Positions 1 to 8,311 of a DNA stretch of 64,000 nt are shown here, piece by piece. Within the stretch, counting starts at the first letter, position 1; each line of letters starts with the position of its first letter. The notes beneath the pieces are model-generated. The model saw nothing but the letters and a program-made list of their open reading frames with translations. It ran no database searches and was not told the DNA's origin. The DNA lies in assembly GCF_015624425.1 (NCBI RefSeq), contig NZ_CP049919.1, forward strand, positions 2,046,001 through 2,110,000, read 5' to 3'. Made by a program: the position numbers and the translations under genes. Origin of the DNA: Roseateles sp. DAIF2 (GTDB lineage Bacteria; Pseudomonadota; Gammaproteobacteria; Burkholderiales; Burkholderiaceae_C).

Positions 1-2
1 CG

Positions 3-32
3 CTGCGCCAGGCCTACCCGGCCCCGGTGTGA
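3..32 (+). CDS. Possible 3' end of an upstream gene (partial)
   Basis: The first 32 bases can be read as the last nine codons of a gene entering from the left (LRQAYPAPV) ending in TGA. The roughly 180 bp that follow, before flhD, look like an intergenic control region. Too little sequence is present to name the product, and another frame stays open here, so the reading is uncertain. Confidence 0.25.
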   Translation: MRQAYPAPV

Positions 33-71
33 CATCCGACACGCTCGCCCGGGAGGGCGGGGTGGTGCGGG

Positions 72-85
72 TGACAGCGTTGTCA
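72..85. promoter_or_regulatory. Palindrome upstream of flhD (possible operator)
   Basis: TGACA-GCGT-TGTCA is a perfect 5-bp inverted repeat about 125 bp upstream of the flhD start. The flhDC promoter region integrates many regulators in other bacteria, so this is a candidate operator. No regulator can be assigned from sequence alone. I see no convincing sigma-70 -35/-10 pair in the surrounding 180 bp. Confidence 0.3.
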
Positions 86-211
86 GGCAATTTCCTACAA
101 GGCGGGCGGGTGGAGGAGACGCAAAGGACGGATTTGGGCTGATGTTTGGGGCTTGTTCGGATCTTCACAATGCGAAGCACACCGCAACGAATGAAGACCA
201 GGAGCGCCAAG

Positions 212-535
212 ATGAACGCAGACCAAATCCTTGCCGAGATCCGCGAAGCGAACCTGTCGTACCTGATGCTGGCGCAGAGCCTGATCCGCGCCGACCGCGA
301 ACAGGCGCTGTACCGTCTGGGCATCTCCGAAGACACCGCGACCCTGATCGCGACCTTGTCGCCGGCCCAGATGATGAAGATCGCCTCGGGCAACACCCTG
401 CTGTGCCGCTTCCGCATGGATGACGACCTGGTGTGGGGCCTGCTGACCAGCCACGGCAAGACCGCGGCCAACGACCATGTGTCGCGTCTGCACGCCTCGA
501 TCCTGATGGCCGGCCGTCACGCCGAAGCTGCCTGA
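212..535 (+). CDS. flhD: Flagellar master regulator subunit FlhD
   Basis: FlhD, 107 aa, a partner of FlhC in the FlhD4C2 activator of class II flagellar promoters. The conserved body (LAEIREANLSYLMLAQ, then the ALYRLGISE and LLCRFRMDD stretches) matches the family. The frame extends further upstream, but the ATG at 212 is chosen because AGGAG lies 7 bp before it and it gives the family's normal length of about 105-120 aa. flhC follows after 34 bp. The pair opens the flagellar locus, as in many Burkholderiales. Confidence 0.95.
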   Translation: MNADQILAEIREANLSYLMLAQSLIRADREQALYRLGISEDTATLIATLSPAQMMKIASGNTLLCRFRMDDDLVWGLLTSHGKTAANDHVSRLHASILMAGRHAEAA

Positions 536-569
536 TCCCCCGTACAAGAGCCAGAGCCGGAGACCGACC

Positions 570-1106
570 ATGCGCCAAAAGAGCATCCTGACCGAAGCCC
601 GCCAGATCGAACGTGCGGTGATCCTGATCAATCTGGGGGCGCGGCTGCAAGTGCTGGAGTCGGAGACGGACCTGAGCTACGAGCGGCTGCTGCGCCTGTA
701 CAAGGAAGTGTCGGGCAAGAGCCCGAGCAAGGGCCAACTGCCGTTCTCGACGGACTGGTTCATGACCTGGCAGCCGAACATCCACGCGAGCCTGTTCCTG
801 AACATCCACGAGTACCTGAACAAGGCGGCGGAGCTCGACGAGATCGACACCGTGATCAAGGCCTACCAGCTGTACCAGGAGCAGACGACGGCGCAGGGGC
901 TGGAGCAGCTGTTGAGCGTGACGCGGGCCTGGCGCCTGGTGAAGTTCATCGACAACGGCATGCTGACGATGACCAAGTGCAGCAAGTGCGGTGGTCACTT
1001 CGTGACGCACCCGCACGAGATCGCGCGCCACTATGTGTGCGGGCTGTGCAACCCGCCCGCGCGTGCCGGCAAGGGCCGTGCCGCCGGCGGCATCCAGATG
1101 CACTGA
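570..1106 (+). CDS. flhC: Flagellar master regulator subunit FlhC
   Basis: FlhC, 178 aa, the second subunit of the FlhDC transcription activator. It binds DNA and carries a zinc site. The four zinc-binding cysteines are present as two CxxC pairs at residues 137/140 and 157/160, the same positions as in the enterobacterial protein. The N-terminus (RQKSILTEARQIERA) and the TDWFMTWQPNIHASLF stretch are typical. It is almost certainly cotranscribed with flhD. Confidence 0.97.
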   Translation: MRQKSILTEARQIERAVILINLGARLQVLESETDLSYERLLRLYKEVSGKSPSKGQLPFSTDWFMTWQPNIHASLFLNIHEYLNKAAELDEIDTVIKAYQLYQEQTTAQGLEQLLSVTRAWRLVKFIDNGMLTMTKCSKCGGHFVTHPHEIARHYVCGLCNPPARAGKGRAAGGIQMH

Positions 1107-1119
1107 GCACTGCACGCCC

Positions 1120-1842
1120 TTGAGCCTGCTTCTGACCTGGCCGCTGCCCGCGCTGTTCAGCTGGGGCGCGGCCTGGCTGCTTTTCATGGGCCTGACGCCG
1201 CCCCTGGGTGCGCTGCCGGCGCTGCTGCTGGCGGCCCTGGCGGGCCTGGCCTTAAGCCTGCTGCAGACGCAGCGCTGGCGCCGGCTGATCGTCGCGGCCG
1301 GCTTCCCGGCCTCGCTGCTGGCCAGCGGCCTGGGCGCGGCGCTGCCGGCCTGGGTCTGGCTGCTGCCGCTGGCTCTGCTGGCCCTGGCCTATCCGCAGCG
1401 CAGCTGGCGCGACGCCCCGCTGTTTCCGACCCCGGCCGGCGCGCTGGACGAGCTGGCCGCGATCGCCCCGCTGCCCGAGGGTGCGCCGGTGCTGGACGCC
1501 GGCTGCGGCCTCGGCCATGGCCTGCGCGCGCTGCGCCGCGCCTACCCGCGGGCGAGGCTGGAGGGCGTCGAATGGAGCCCGCTGCTGGCGCGGCTGGCCG
1601 CCTGGTCCTGCCCCTGGGCGCGGGTCTGGCGCGGCGACATGTGGGCGGCGGACTGGCGCGCCTACCGCATGGTCTATCTGTTCCAGCGCCCGGAGTCGAT
1701 GCCGCAGGCGCTGGCCAAGGCGCGCGCCGAGCTGGGCTCCGGCTGCTGGCTGGTCAGCCTGGACTTCGAACTGGAGGGCTGCGAGCCGCTGACCCGACTG
1801 CCGGCAGGACGTCACGAGCTGTGGGTCTACCGCTGGCCCTGA
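1120..1842 (+). CDS. Membrane-anchored class I SAM-dependent methyltransferase
   Basis: About 240 aa. Three hydrophobic segments occupy roughly residues 1-90. They are followed by a Rossmann-type methyltransferase domain with motif I VLDAGCGLGHG at about 124-134 and an acidic residue in EGVEWSP, where motif II is expected. The substrate is unknown. It sits between flhC and motA, 13 bp after flhC, so it may be cotranscribed with flhDC. The start is uncertain: the TTG at 1120 avoids overlap with flhC, while an ATG at 1186 would remove part of the membrane region. No flagellar function is established for it. Confidence 0.75.
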   Translation: MSLLLTWPLPALFSWGAAWLLFMGLTPPLGALPALLLAALAGLALSLLQTQRWRRLIVAAGFPASLLASGLGAALPAWVWLLPLALLALAYPQRSWRDAPLFPTPAGALDELAAIAPLPEGAPVLDAGCGLGHGLRALRRAYPRARLEGVEWSPLLARLAAWSCPWARVWRGDMWAADWRAYRMVYLFQRPESMPQALAKARAELGSGCWLVSLDFELEGCEPLTRLPAGRHELWVYRWP

Positions 1843-1905
1843 GGCCAAAAGCGCGGCAATCGCCCCGGACTTGCGCTTATTGCGCCGCGGTGCAGCAAGA
1901 CATAC

Positions 1906-1932
1906 TCAAGGCAGGGCGCTAGTCGCCGATAT
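1906..1932 (+). promoter_or_regulatory. Candidate FliA (sigma-28) promoter of motA
   Basis: TCAAGGCA (1906-1913), an 11-bp spacer, then GCCGATAT (1925-1932). The established sigma-28 consensus is TAAAGTTT-N11-GCCGATAA. The -10 half matches 7 of 8 positions and the spacing is exact; the -35 half matches 4 of 8. It lies 65 bp before motA in the 154-bp gap after the methyltransferase gene, as expected for a class III mot/che operon. Confidence 0.65.
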
Positions 1933-1996
1933 GGCTAGGAACTGGGAGGGTAGGTTGTCGCTGCCCGCCGGCTCTGCATAACAACGGAAACGCTGC

Positions 1997-2857
1997 ATGT
2001 TTGTCCTGATCGGGTGGCTGATCGCCATGGCTTGCATCTTCGGGGTGTTCATCGCCCACGGGGGCAATATCGGCGTCGTGATGAAGGCGCTGCCGTTCGA
2101 GATGACCACCATCTTCGGCGCCGCCTTCGGCGCGATGCTGGCGACCAACCCGCCCAAGGTGATGAAGGCCACGATGAAGGGCCTGGGCCAATGCTTCAAG
2201 GGCAGCAAGTACACCAAGGCGCGCTATATGGAGCTGCTGGCGCTGCTCTACGACATCCTGCAGAAGGCCCGCAAGGAGGGCCTGATGTCGATCGAAAAGG
2301 ATGTCGAGGACCCGCACAGCTCGGCGCTGTTCCAGAAATACCCGGCGGTCGGCAACGACCACCATGTGACCGAGTTCATCACCGACTACCTGCGCATGAT
2401 GGTCTCGGGCAATCTGAATGCCCATGAGATCGAGTCGCTGATGGACAGCGAGATCGAGACCCATCACCACGAGGCCCATGCCGCGGTGCAGGCCATCCAG
2501 CGCCTGGCCGGCGGCCTGCCGGCCTTCGGCATCGTGGCCGCGGTGCTGGGCGTGGTGAACACCATGGGCTCGGTGGGCCAGCCGCCAGCGGTGCTGGGCG
2601 GCATGATCGGCTCGGCCCTGGTCGGTACCTTCCTGGGCATTCTGCTGGCCTATGCCTTCGCCGAGCCGCTGGCCGGCCTGCTGGAGGCCAAGGTGGACGA
2701 GGGCAGCAAGGAGCTGCAGTGCATCAAGACCACCCTGCTGGCCTCGATGCAGGGCTATGCGCCGCAGGTCGCGATCGAATTCGGCCGCAAGGTGCTGTAC
2801 TCTACCGAGCGGCCCACCTTCGTCGAGCTTGAGGGCCATGTGAAGGGCAAGAAGTAA
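1997..2857 (+). CDS. motA: Flagellar motor stator protein MotA
   Basis: MotA, 286 aa, forms the proton-driven stator with MotB in the inner membrane. Four membrane segments are visible: residues about 3-20 and 34-50, then two after residue 170 around GGLPAFGIVAAVLGVV and LVGTFLGILLAYAF. The conserved proline of the third segment is P175. The large cytoplasmic loop with charged residues that contact FliG spans about 60-165. It is followed by motB after 28 bp and preceded by a sigma-28-like promoter. Confidence 0.97.
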   Translation: MFVLIGWLIAMACIFGVFIAHGGNIGVVMKALPFEMTTIFGAAFGAMLATNPPKVMKATMKGLGQCFKGSKYTKARYMELLALLYDILQKARKEGLMSIEKDVEDPHSSALFQKYPAVGNDHHVTEFITDYLRMMVSGNLNAHEIESLMDSEIETHHHEAHAAVQAIQRLAGGLPAFGIVAAVLGVVNTMGSVGQPPAVLGGMIGSALVGTFLGILLAYAFAEPLAGLLEAKVDEGSKELQCIKTTLLASMQGYAPQVAIEFGRKVLYSTERPTFVELEGHVKGKK

Positions 2858-2885
2858 GTAAGCAGGCACAAGGAAGCGGTGCACC

Positions 2886-3815
2886 ATGGCCGGCGACGCG
2901 AAGAAACTCCAGCCCATCATCATCAAGCGCATCAAGAAGGGCGGCCATGCCGCCCATGGTGGCGCCTGGAAGATCGCCTATGCCGACTTCGTGACGGCGA
3001 TGATGGCCTTCTTCCTGCTGATGTGGCTGCTGGGCTCCACCACCGAGGGCGACAAGAAGGGCATCGCCGAGTACTTCGCCTCGCCGCTGAAGGTGGCGAT
3101 GTCGGGCGGCTCCGGTTCCGGCGACGCCTCCCATGTGATCAAGGGCGGCGGCCAGGATCTGACGCGCCAGACCGGCCAGGTCAAGTCCGGCGAGGTCGAG
3201 GCGCGCCGCCACACGGTCAACCTGCGCGCGCTGAAGGAAGAGCAGCGCCGTGCCGAGCGCACCCGGCTGCAGCAGCTGAAGGCCAAGGTCGAGGACGTGC
3301 TGGCCAACAACCCGCGCCTGGCCAACCTGGGCGGCCAGATCCGCCTGGACATGACCAAGGAGGGCCTGCGCATCCAGATCGTCGATGAGAACAACCGTCC
3401 GATGTTCGACAGCGGCAGCGCGATCGTGAAGCCCTATATGCGTGAACTCCTGCGCGAACTCGGCGCGGTCTTGACGGAAGTGCCGAATAGGCTCACGCTG
3501 GAAGGTCATACTGATGCCCAAGCGTTCTCGTCCGGGGATCGTGGCTACAGCAACTGGGAACTTTCGGCCGACCGGGCCAACGCCTCGCGGCGCGAACTGG
3601 TGGCCGGCGGCCTGCCCGAGGCCCGCATGCTGCGGGTCCAGGGCCTGGCCTCCAGCAAGCTGTTGGACGACAAGCAACCCGAGAGCCCGATGAACCGCCG
3701 CATCAGCATCATTGTGATGAACCGGGATGCCGTGGATGCGGTCTTGAAGAATCTGCCGGATGACGAAACCGAAACTGCGCCGGAAACGCCGGTCAGTTCG
3801 GCCTCAAGTCCCTGA
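2886..3815 (+). CDS. motB: Flagellar motor stator protein MotB
   Basis: MotB, 309 aa. A short cytoplasmic N-terminus is followed by one membrane helix (about 30-50) containing the proton-carrying aspartate D34 in the [13 protein letters not shown] motif. A linker and a plug-like region come next, then an OmpA-type peptidoglycan-binding domain (about 165-285) with LEGHTDAQ and [13 protein letters not shown]. It works with MotA to couple proton flow to rotation. The ATG is 28 bp after motA. Confidence 0.97.
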   Translation: MAGDAKKLQPIIIKRIKKGGHAAHGGAWKIAYADFVTAMMAFFLLMWLLGSTTEGDKKGIAEYFASPLKVAMSGGSGSGDASHVIKGGGQDLTRQTGQVKSGEVEARRHTVNLRALKEEQRRAERTRLQQLKAKVEDVLANNPRLANLGGQIRLDMTKEGLRIQIVDENNRPMFDSGSAIVKPYMRELLRELGAVLTEVPNRLTLEGHTDAQAFSSGDRGYSNWELSADRANASRRELVAGGLPEARMLRVQGLASSKLLDDKQPESPMNRRISIIVMNRDAVDAVLKNLPDDETETAPETPVSSASSP

Positions 3816-3856
3816 ACAACACGTCGATAACACCCTCTAGATCTGCGAGGACCGCC

Positions 3857-4249
3857 ATGAGCACTGATATGAAATTCCTGGTTGTTGACGACTTCTCCAC
3901 CATGCGCCGCATCGTGCGTGGCCTGCTCAAGGAGATCGGCTACAACAACGTCGAAGAGGCCGAGGACGGTGTCGAGGCCCTGAACATGCTCAAGAACGCC
4001 AAGTTCGACTTCGTGGTCAGCGACATCAACATGCCGAACATGACCGGCTTCGAGCTGCTCAAGGCGATCAAGGACGACCCCAACCTGAAGCACCTGCCGG
4101 TGCTGATGGTGACGGCCGAGGCCCGCAAGGAAGACATCGTGCTGGCCGCCCAGACGGGTGCGGCCGGCTATATCGTCAAGCCCTTCACCAAGGCGACGCT
4201 GGAGGAAAAGGTCCAGAAGATCATGCAGAAACTGGCCGCCGCGGCTTGA
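3857..4249 (+). CDS. cheY: Chemotaxis response regulator CheY
   Basis: Single-domain receiver, 130 aa. Phosphorylated CheY binds the flagellar switch and changes rotation. The acidic pocket D11/D12, phosphoacceptor D56, T86, Y105 and K108 are all present, so it should be functional. It lies 41 bp after motB and is immediately followed by cheZ. The kinase and adaptor genes (cheA, cheW, cheR, cheD, cheB) that often sit here in related genomes are not in the window. Confidence 0.97.
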   Translation: MSTDMKFLVVDDFSTMRRIVRGLLKEIGYNNVEEAEDGVEALNMLKNAKFDFVVSDINMPNMTGFELLKAIKDDPNLKHLPVLMVTAEARKEDIVLAAQTGAAGYIVKPFTKATLEEKVQKIMQKLAAAA

Positions 4250-4263
4250 TGAGGGGGTTGGCC

Positions 4264-4902
4264 ATGCATGCAGAGCAACAATTCGTCCAACTGGGCAGCG
4301 GCAGCGAGCCGCTGATGGTCTCGCCCGAGGTGTTTCAGCAACTGGGCACCATCACCCGCGTGCTACATGACACGATGCAGCAACTGGGCGTGATGCCCAA
4401 GCTGCAGACCGCCACCGACGGCCTGCCCGACGCGCGCAGCCGCCTGACCTATATCGCCAACAAGACCGCCGAGGCCGCCAACAAGGTGTTGAACTCGGTC
4501 GACCAGGCCAAGGCCGAGCACGCCCATATCTCCCAGGCGACCAACGAGATGGCCAAGGCCATCATGGCCGACCCGGTCAAGGCGGTGGCCAGCGGCGCGG
4601 TGTTCAACTTCGTCAAGGAAGTGGAGAAGTCCACCTCCCATATCGACCAGCACCTGACCGACATCATGATGGCCCAGGACTTCCACGACCTGACCGGCCA
4701 GGTGGTGGCCAAGGTCGTGACCCTGGCCAACGACCTGGAGGACAGCCTGGTCAAGCTGCTGGTCCAGGTGGTGCCGCCGGACCAGCGCGAGAAGGTCGAC
4801 CCCAACATCCTGCAGGGCCCGGTGGTCAATGCCGAAGGCCGCACCGATGTGGTGACCAACCAGGGCGAGGTCGACGACCTGCTGGCATCGCTGGGCTTCT
4901 GA
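4264..4902 (+). CDS. cheZ: CheY-P phosphatase CheZ
   Basis: CheZ, 212 aa, dephosphorylates CheY-P. The catalytic stretch QDFHDLTGQVV carries D142 and Q146, matching D143/Q147 of the E. coli enzyme. The C-terminal CheY-binding tail EVDDLLASLGF is present. The chosen ATG has GAGGGGG 6 bp upstream; an alternative ATG at 4249 overlaps the cheY stop by one base. It ends the motAB-cheYZ unit just before an intrinsic terminator. Confidence 0.95.
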   Translation: MHAEQQFVQLGSGSEPLMVSPEVFQQLGTITRVLHDTMQQLGVMPKLQTATDGLPDARSRLTYIANKTAEAANKVLNSVDQAKAEHAHISQATNEMAKAIMADPVKAVASGAVFNFVKEVEKSTSHIDQHLTDIMMAQDFHDLTGQVVAKVVTLANDLEDSLVKLLVQVVPPDQREKVDPNILQGPVVNAEGRTDVVTNQGEVDDLLASLGF

Positions 4903-4921
4903 GTCCCGGCTCCCGATCTGC

Positions 4922-4951
4922 AACCCGCCGTGAGGCGGGTTCGTCGTTTCT
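4922..4951 (+). terminator. Rho-independent terminator after cheZ
   Basis: AACCCGCC (4922-4929), loop GTGA, GGCGGGTT (4934-4941) form a perfect 8-bp stem starting 19 bp after the cheZ stop. A T-rich stretch follows. It separates the mot/che unit from flhB. Confidence 0.75.
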
Positions 4952-5051
4952 GCGGCCGGATCACGGCCCGATTTGCCCGCCTTATCCGGCTTAAGTCGGC
5001 GGCCCCGGCGGCCAACAATGGCGACGCGCCTCGAATGGCGCGTTTTCCGCC

Positions 5052-6215
5052 ATGGCCGACCAAGACGCACAAGACAGGAACTTACCGGCCTCAGCCAAGA
5101 AGATCGAGAGATCTCGGGCCGAGGGCCAGGTGCCGCGCTCGCGTGATCTGGGCCATTTCGCGATGATGGCGGTCGGCGGCGGCCTGCTGGCCGCCCTCAG
5201 CCCGCAGGCGGTCGACTGGTTGCAGCAGCTGCTGGTCTCCAGCCTGCGCTTCGACGCCCAACAGCTCGCCACGCCCGGCATCATGACCACCCGCCTGGCC
5301 GACCTGGCGCTGCGCGGCCTGCTGGTGATCCTGGGCGTCGGCCTGACCCTGGCCGCGGTGGCGATCGCCGCCAACCTGGCTCTGGGCGGCTGGAACTGGA
5401 CCTTCAAGCCGCTGGCGCCAAAGTTCTCCAACATCAACCCGCTGACCGGCTTCGCCCGGCTGTTCCAGTGGGCGCATCTGGGCCAGGCGCTGAAGGCCTG
5501 CCTGCTGGCCCTGGTGCTGGGTGTGGTCGGCGCGATGGTGCTGAAGGACCGGGTCGCGACCTATATCGGCATCATGTCGGTGCCGCTGCCCGCCGCGATC
5601 GCCTATGCCGGCCAGCAGCTGATGGGCGGCCTGGCCCTGCTGGGCATCGCGCTGGCGCTGTTCGCGGTGATCGACGTGCCGCTGCAGTACCAGCTCTACC
5701 TGCGTCGCCTGCGCATGTCGCGCGAGGAAGTGAAGCAGGAGATGAAGGAGATCGAGGGCAACCTCGAGATCAAGGCCAAGATCAAGGCCAAGATGCGCGA
5801 GATGGCCAAGCGCCGCATGCTGGCCGCGGTGCCCACGGCCGATCTGGTCGTGATGAACCCGACCCACTATGCGGTGGCGCTGAAGTACGAGGAAGGCCAG
5901 ATGGCCGCGCCCAAGGTCGTGGCCAAGGGCGCTGACCTGCTGGCGATGAAGATCCGCGACCTGGCCAAGGAATCCAAGGTGCCGGTGCTGCAGTCGCCGA
6001 TGCTGGCGCGCGCCCTGTACGCCCATGCCGAGCTGGACCGCGAGATCCCGGCCGCCCTGTTCGCCGCCGTGGCCCAGGTGCTGGCCTATGTCTACCAGCT
6101 GAAGGCCTCGCTGACGATGCGCGGCGTGCCCGCGCCCAGCTTCGTGCCGGATGCCAATGTGCCGCCGGAGCTGGACCCGCACAACAAGACCCCGACCCCG
6201 GAGGATGAGGCATGA
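5052..6215 (+). CDS. flhB: Flagellar type III export protein FlhB
   Basis: FlhB, 387 aa, is the inner-membrane substrate-specificity switch of the flagellar export apparatus. The N-terminal export-gate domain has about four membrane helices (residues about 30-215). The cytoplasmic domain contains the self-cleavage motif N269-P270-T271-H272, at the same numbers as in Salmonella. The ATG at 5052 has only a weak upstream ribosome site. Its stop overlaps the flhA start (ATGA), indicating translational coupling. Confidence 0.97.
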   Translation: MADQDAQDRNLPASAKKIERSRAEGQVPRSRDLGHFAMMAVGGGLLAALSPQAVDWLQQLLVSSLRFDAQQLATPGIMTTRLADLALRGLLVILGVGLTLAAVAIAANLALGGWNWTFKPLAPKFSNINPLTGFARLFQWAHLGQALKACLLALVLGVVGAMVLKDRVATYIGIMSVPLPAAIAYAGQQLMGGLALLGIALALFAVIDVPLQYQLYLRRLRMSREEVKQEMKEIEGNLEIKAKIKAKMREMAKRRMLAAVPTADLVVMNPTHYAVALKYEEGQMAAPKVVAKGADLLAMKIRDLAKESKVPVLQSPMLARALYAHAELDREIPAALFAAVAQVLAYVYQLKASLTMRGVPAPSFVPDANVPPELDPHNKTPTPEDEA

Positions 6216-8311
6216 ATGGCCTGATTGCACAGCTGCAGACCCTGCTGGGGCCGCGCGCGGGGGTGCTGGCCGCCCTGGGCGCGCCGATCGGCGTGCTGCT
6301 GGTGCTGTCGATGATGGTGCTGCCGCTGCCGCCCTTCGTGCTGGACCTGCTGTTCACCGTCAATATCGCGCTGGCGGTGATGGTGATGATGGTGGCGTCG
6401 CATATGGTGCGGCCGCTGGACTTCGCGGCCTTCCCGACCGTGCTGCTGCTGACCACCCTGATGCGCCTGTCGCTGAACGTGGCCTCGACCCGCGTCGTGC
6501 TGCTGGAGGGCCATACCGGCACCGGCGCGGCCGGCAAGGTGATCGAGGCCTTCGGCCATTTCCTGATCGGCGGCAATTTCGCGGTCGGCCTGATCGTGTT
6601 CGCGATCCTGGTCGTGATCAATTTCATCGTCGTGACCAAGGGCGCGGAGCGCATCGCCGAGGTCGGCGCGCGCTTCACCCTGGACGCGATGCCCGGCAAG
6701 CAGATGGCGGTGGACGCCGACCTGAACGCCGGCCTGATCAACGAGGCCGAGGCCAAGCGCCGCCGCGCCGAGCTGTCCGACGAAGCGGACTTCTTCGGCT
6801 CGATGGACGGTGCCAGCAAGTTCGTGCGTGGCGACGCGATCGCCGGCATCCTGATCCTGGTCATCAACATCGTCGGCGGCTTCATCATCGGCGTGGCCCA
6901 GCATGGCCTGTCGGCCGGCCAGGCCGCCAACACCTATGTGCTGCTGGCGGTCGGCGATGCGCTGGTCGCCCAGGTGCCGGCCCTGCTGATCTCGGTGGCG
7001 GCCGCGATGGTGGTGTCCCGCGTCGGCAAGGACAAGGACATCGGCACCATGATCGGCCGCCAGGTGTTCGGCTCGGCCAAGGCGCTGGCGATCACCGCCG
7101 GCGTGGTCGGCGCGCTGGGCCTGATCCCGGGCATGCCCAATCTGGTGTTCCTGCTGATCGCCTCCGGCCTGGGCTATATGGCCTGGTGGCAGCGCCGGCG
7201 CGAACAGCAAACCGCCGCCGCCGAGCGCAGCAAGCCGACGGCCGCCGCGGCGGCCGCGGCCGAGCCGAACGCCGAGGCCAGCTGGGACGACCTGGTGCCG
7301 GTCGACACCCTGGGGCTGGAAGTCGGCTACCGCCTGATCACCCTGGTGGACAAGAACCGCGAGGGGGATCTGCTGAGCCGGATCAAGGGGGTTCGCCGCA
7401 AGTTCGCGCAGGAAGTCGGCTTCTTGCCGCCGGCCGTGCATATCCGCGACAACCTGGAGCTGCGTCCCAGCCAGTACCGGCTGACCCTGCGCGGCGCCGT
7501 CATCGGCGAAACCGAGGCCTTCCCCGGCATGTGGCTGGCGATCAACCCCGGCCATGCCAGCCAGAAGCTGATCGGCACCCAGACCACCGATCCGGCCTTC
7601 GGGCTGCCGGCGGTCTGGATCGAGGACCGGCAACGGGAAATGGCGCAAATGGCGGGATTTACCGTCGTTGATTGCTCGACCGTGATTGCCACCCATCTCT
7701 CACACTTGATGCAAGTTCACGCGGCCAAGCTCCTAGGCCGGGTGGAGACGCAACAGCTGGTGGACCACATCACCAAGCAGGCCCCGCAACTGATCGAAGA
7801 CGTGATTCCCAAGATGGTCGGCATCGCAACCTTGCAACGAGTGCTCCAGTTTCTGCTGGAGGAGGGCGTGCACATCCGCGACATGCGTTCCATCGTCGAA
7901 TCGATCGCCGAGAACGCGGCCACCGTCACCGATCCGGGCGAGCTGGCCCGCCGCATCCGTACCCATATCGCCCCGGCCATCGTGCAGCAGATCTACGGCC
8001 CCGTGAAGGAGCTGGACGTGATCGCGCTGGAGCCGGAGCTGGAGCGCCTGGTCACCCAAGCCCTGAATTCGCCCCATGGCGCCGCGCTCGATCCCGGCGT
8101 GGCCGACACCCTGGCGCGCAGCGCCGCCGAGCAGAGCCAGGCCCAGGAAGACCGCGGCGTGCCGGCCTGCCTCTTGGTGCCGGACCTGATCCGCGCGCCG
8201 ATGGCCAGACTGCTGCGCCGCGCTGCACCGCGATTGAAGGTGCTGGGCCACAGCGAAATCCCTGAAACCCACACCATCCGCATCGGCTCGGTGATCGGAG
8301 GCACGGCATGA
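6212..8311 (+). CDS. flhA: Flagellar export gate protein FlhA
   Basis: FlhA, 699 aa, the main ion-coupled export gate component. The N-terminal membrane half (about eight helices to residue 330) contains the FHIPEP-family signature region around RLSLNVASTR and the conserved TKGAERIAEVGARFTLDAMPGKQMAVD loop (kept in two segments: TKGAERIAEVGARF and TLDAMPGKQMAVD). A linker rich in alanine (about 330-355) leads to the cytoplasmic ring domain. It overlaps flhB and flhF by four bases at each end, so the three are translated as one unit. Confidence 0.97.
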   Translation: MNGLIAQLQTLLGPRAGVLAALGAPIGVLLVLSMMVLPLPPFVLDLLFTVNIALAVMVMMVASHMVRPLDFAAFPTVLLLTTLMRLSLNVASTRVVLLEGHTGTGAAGKVIEAFGHFLIGGNFAVGLIVFAILVVINFIVVTKGAERIAEVGARFTLDAMPGKQMAVDADLNAGLINEAEAKRRRAELSDEADFFGSMDGASKFVRGDAIAGILILVINIVGGFIIGVAQHGLSAGQAANTYVLLAVGDALVAQVPALLISVAAAMVVSRVGKDKDIGTMIGRQVFGSAKALAITAGVVGALGLIPGMPNLVFLLIASGLGYMAWWQRRREQQTAAAERSKPTAAAAAAAEPNAEASWDDLVPVDTLGLEVGYRLITLVDKNREGDLLSRIKGVRRKFAQEVGFLPPAVHIRDNLELRPSQYRLTLRGAVIGETEAFPGMWLAINPGHASQKLIGTQTTDPAFGLPAVWIEDRQREMAQMAGFTVVDCSTVIATHLSHLMQVHAAKLLGRVETQQLVDHITKQAPQLIEDVIPKMVGIATLQRVLQFLLEEGVHIRDMRSIVESIAENAATVTDPGELARRIRTHIAPAIVQQIYGPVKELDVIALEPELERLVTQALNSPHGAALDPGVADTLARSAAEQSQAQEDRGVPACLLVPDLIRAPMARLLRRAAPRLKVLGHSEIPETHTIRIGSVIGGTA

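Noticed and set aside
4991..5018. Possible sigma-28 promoter before flhB (TTAAGTCG ... GCCAACAA)
   Set aside because: Spacing is 12 or the -35 match is poor depending on alignment, and flhB is normally a class II gene; not strong enough to annotate.
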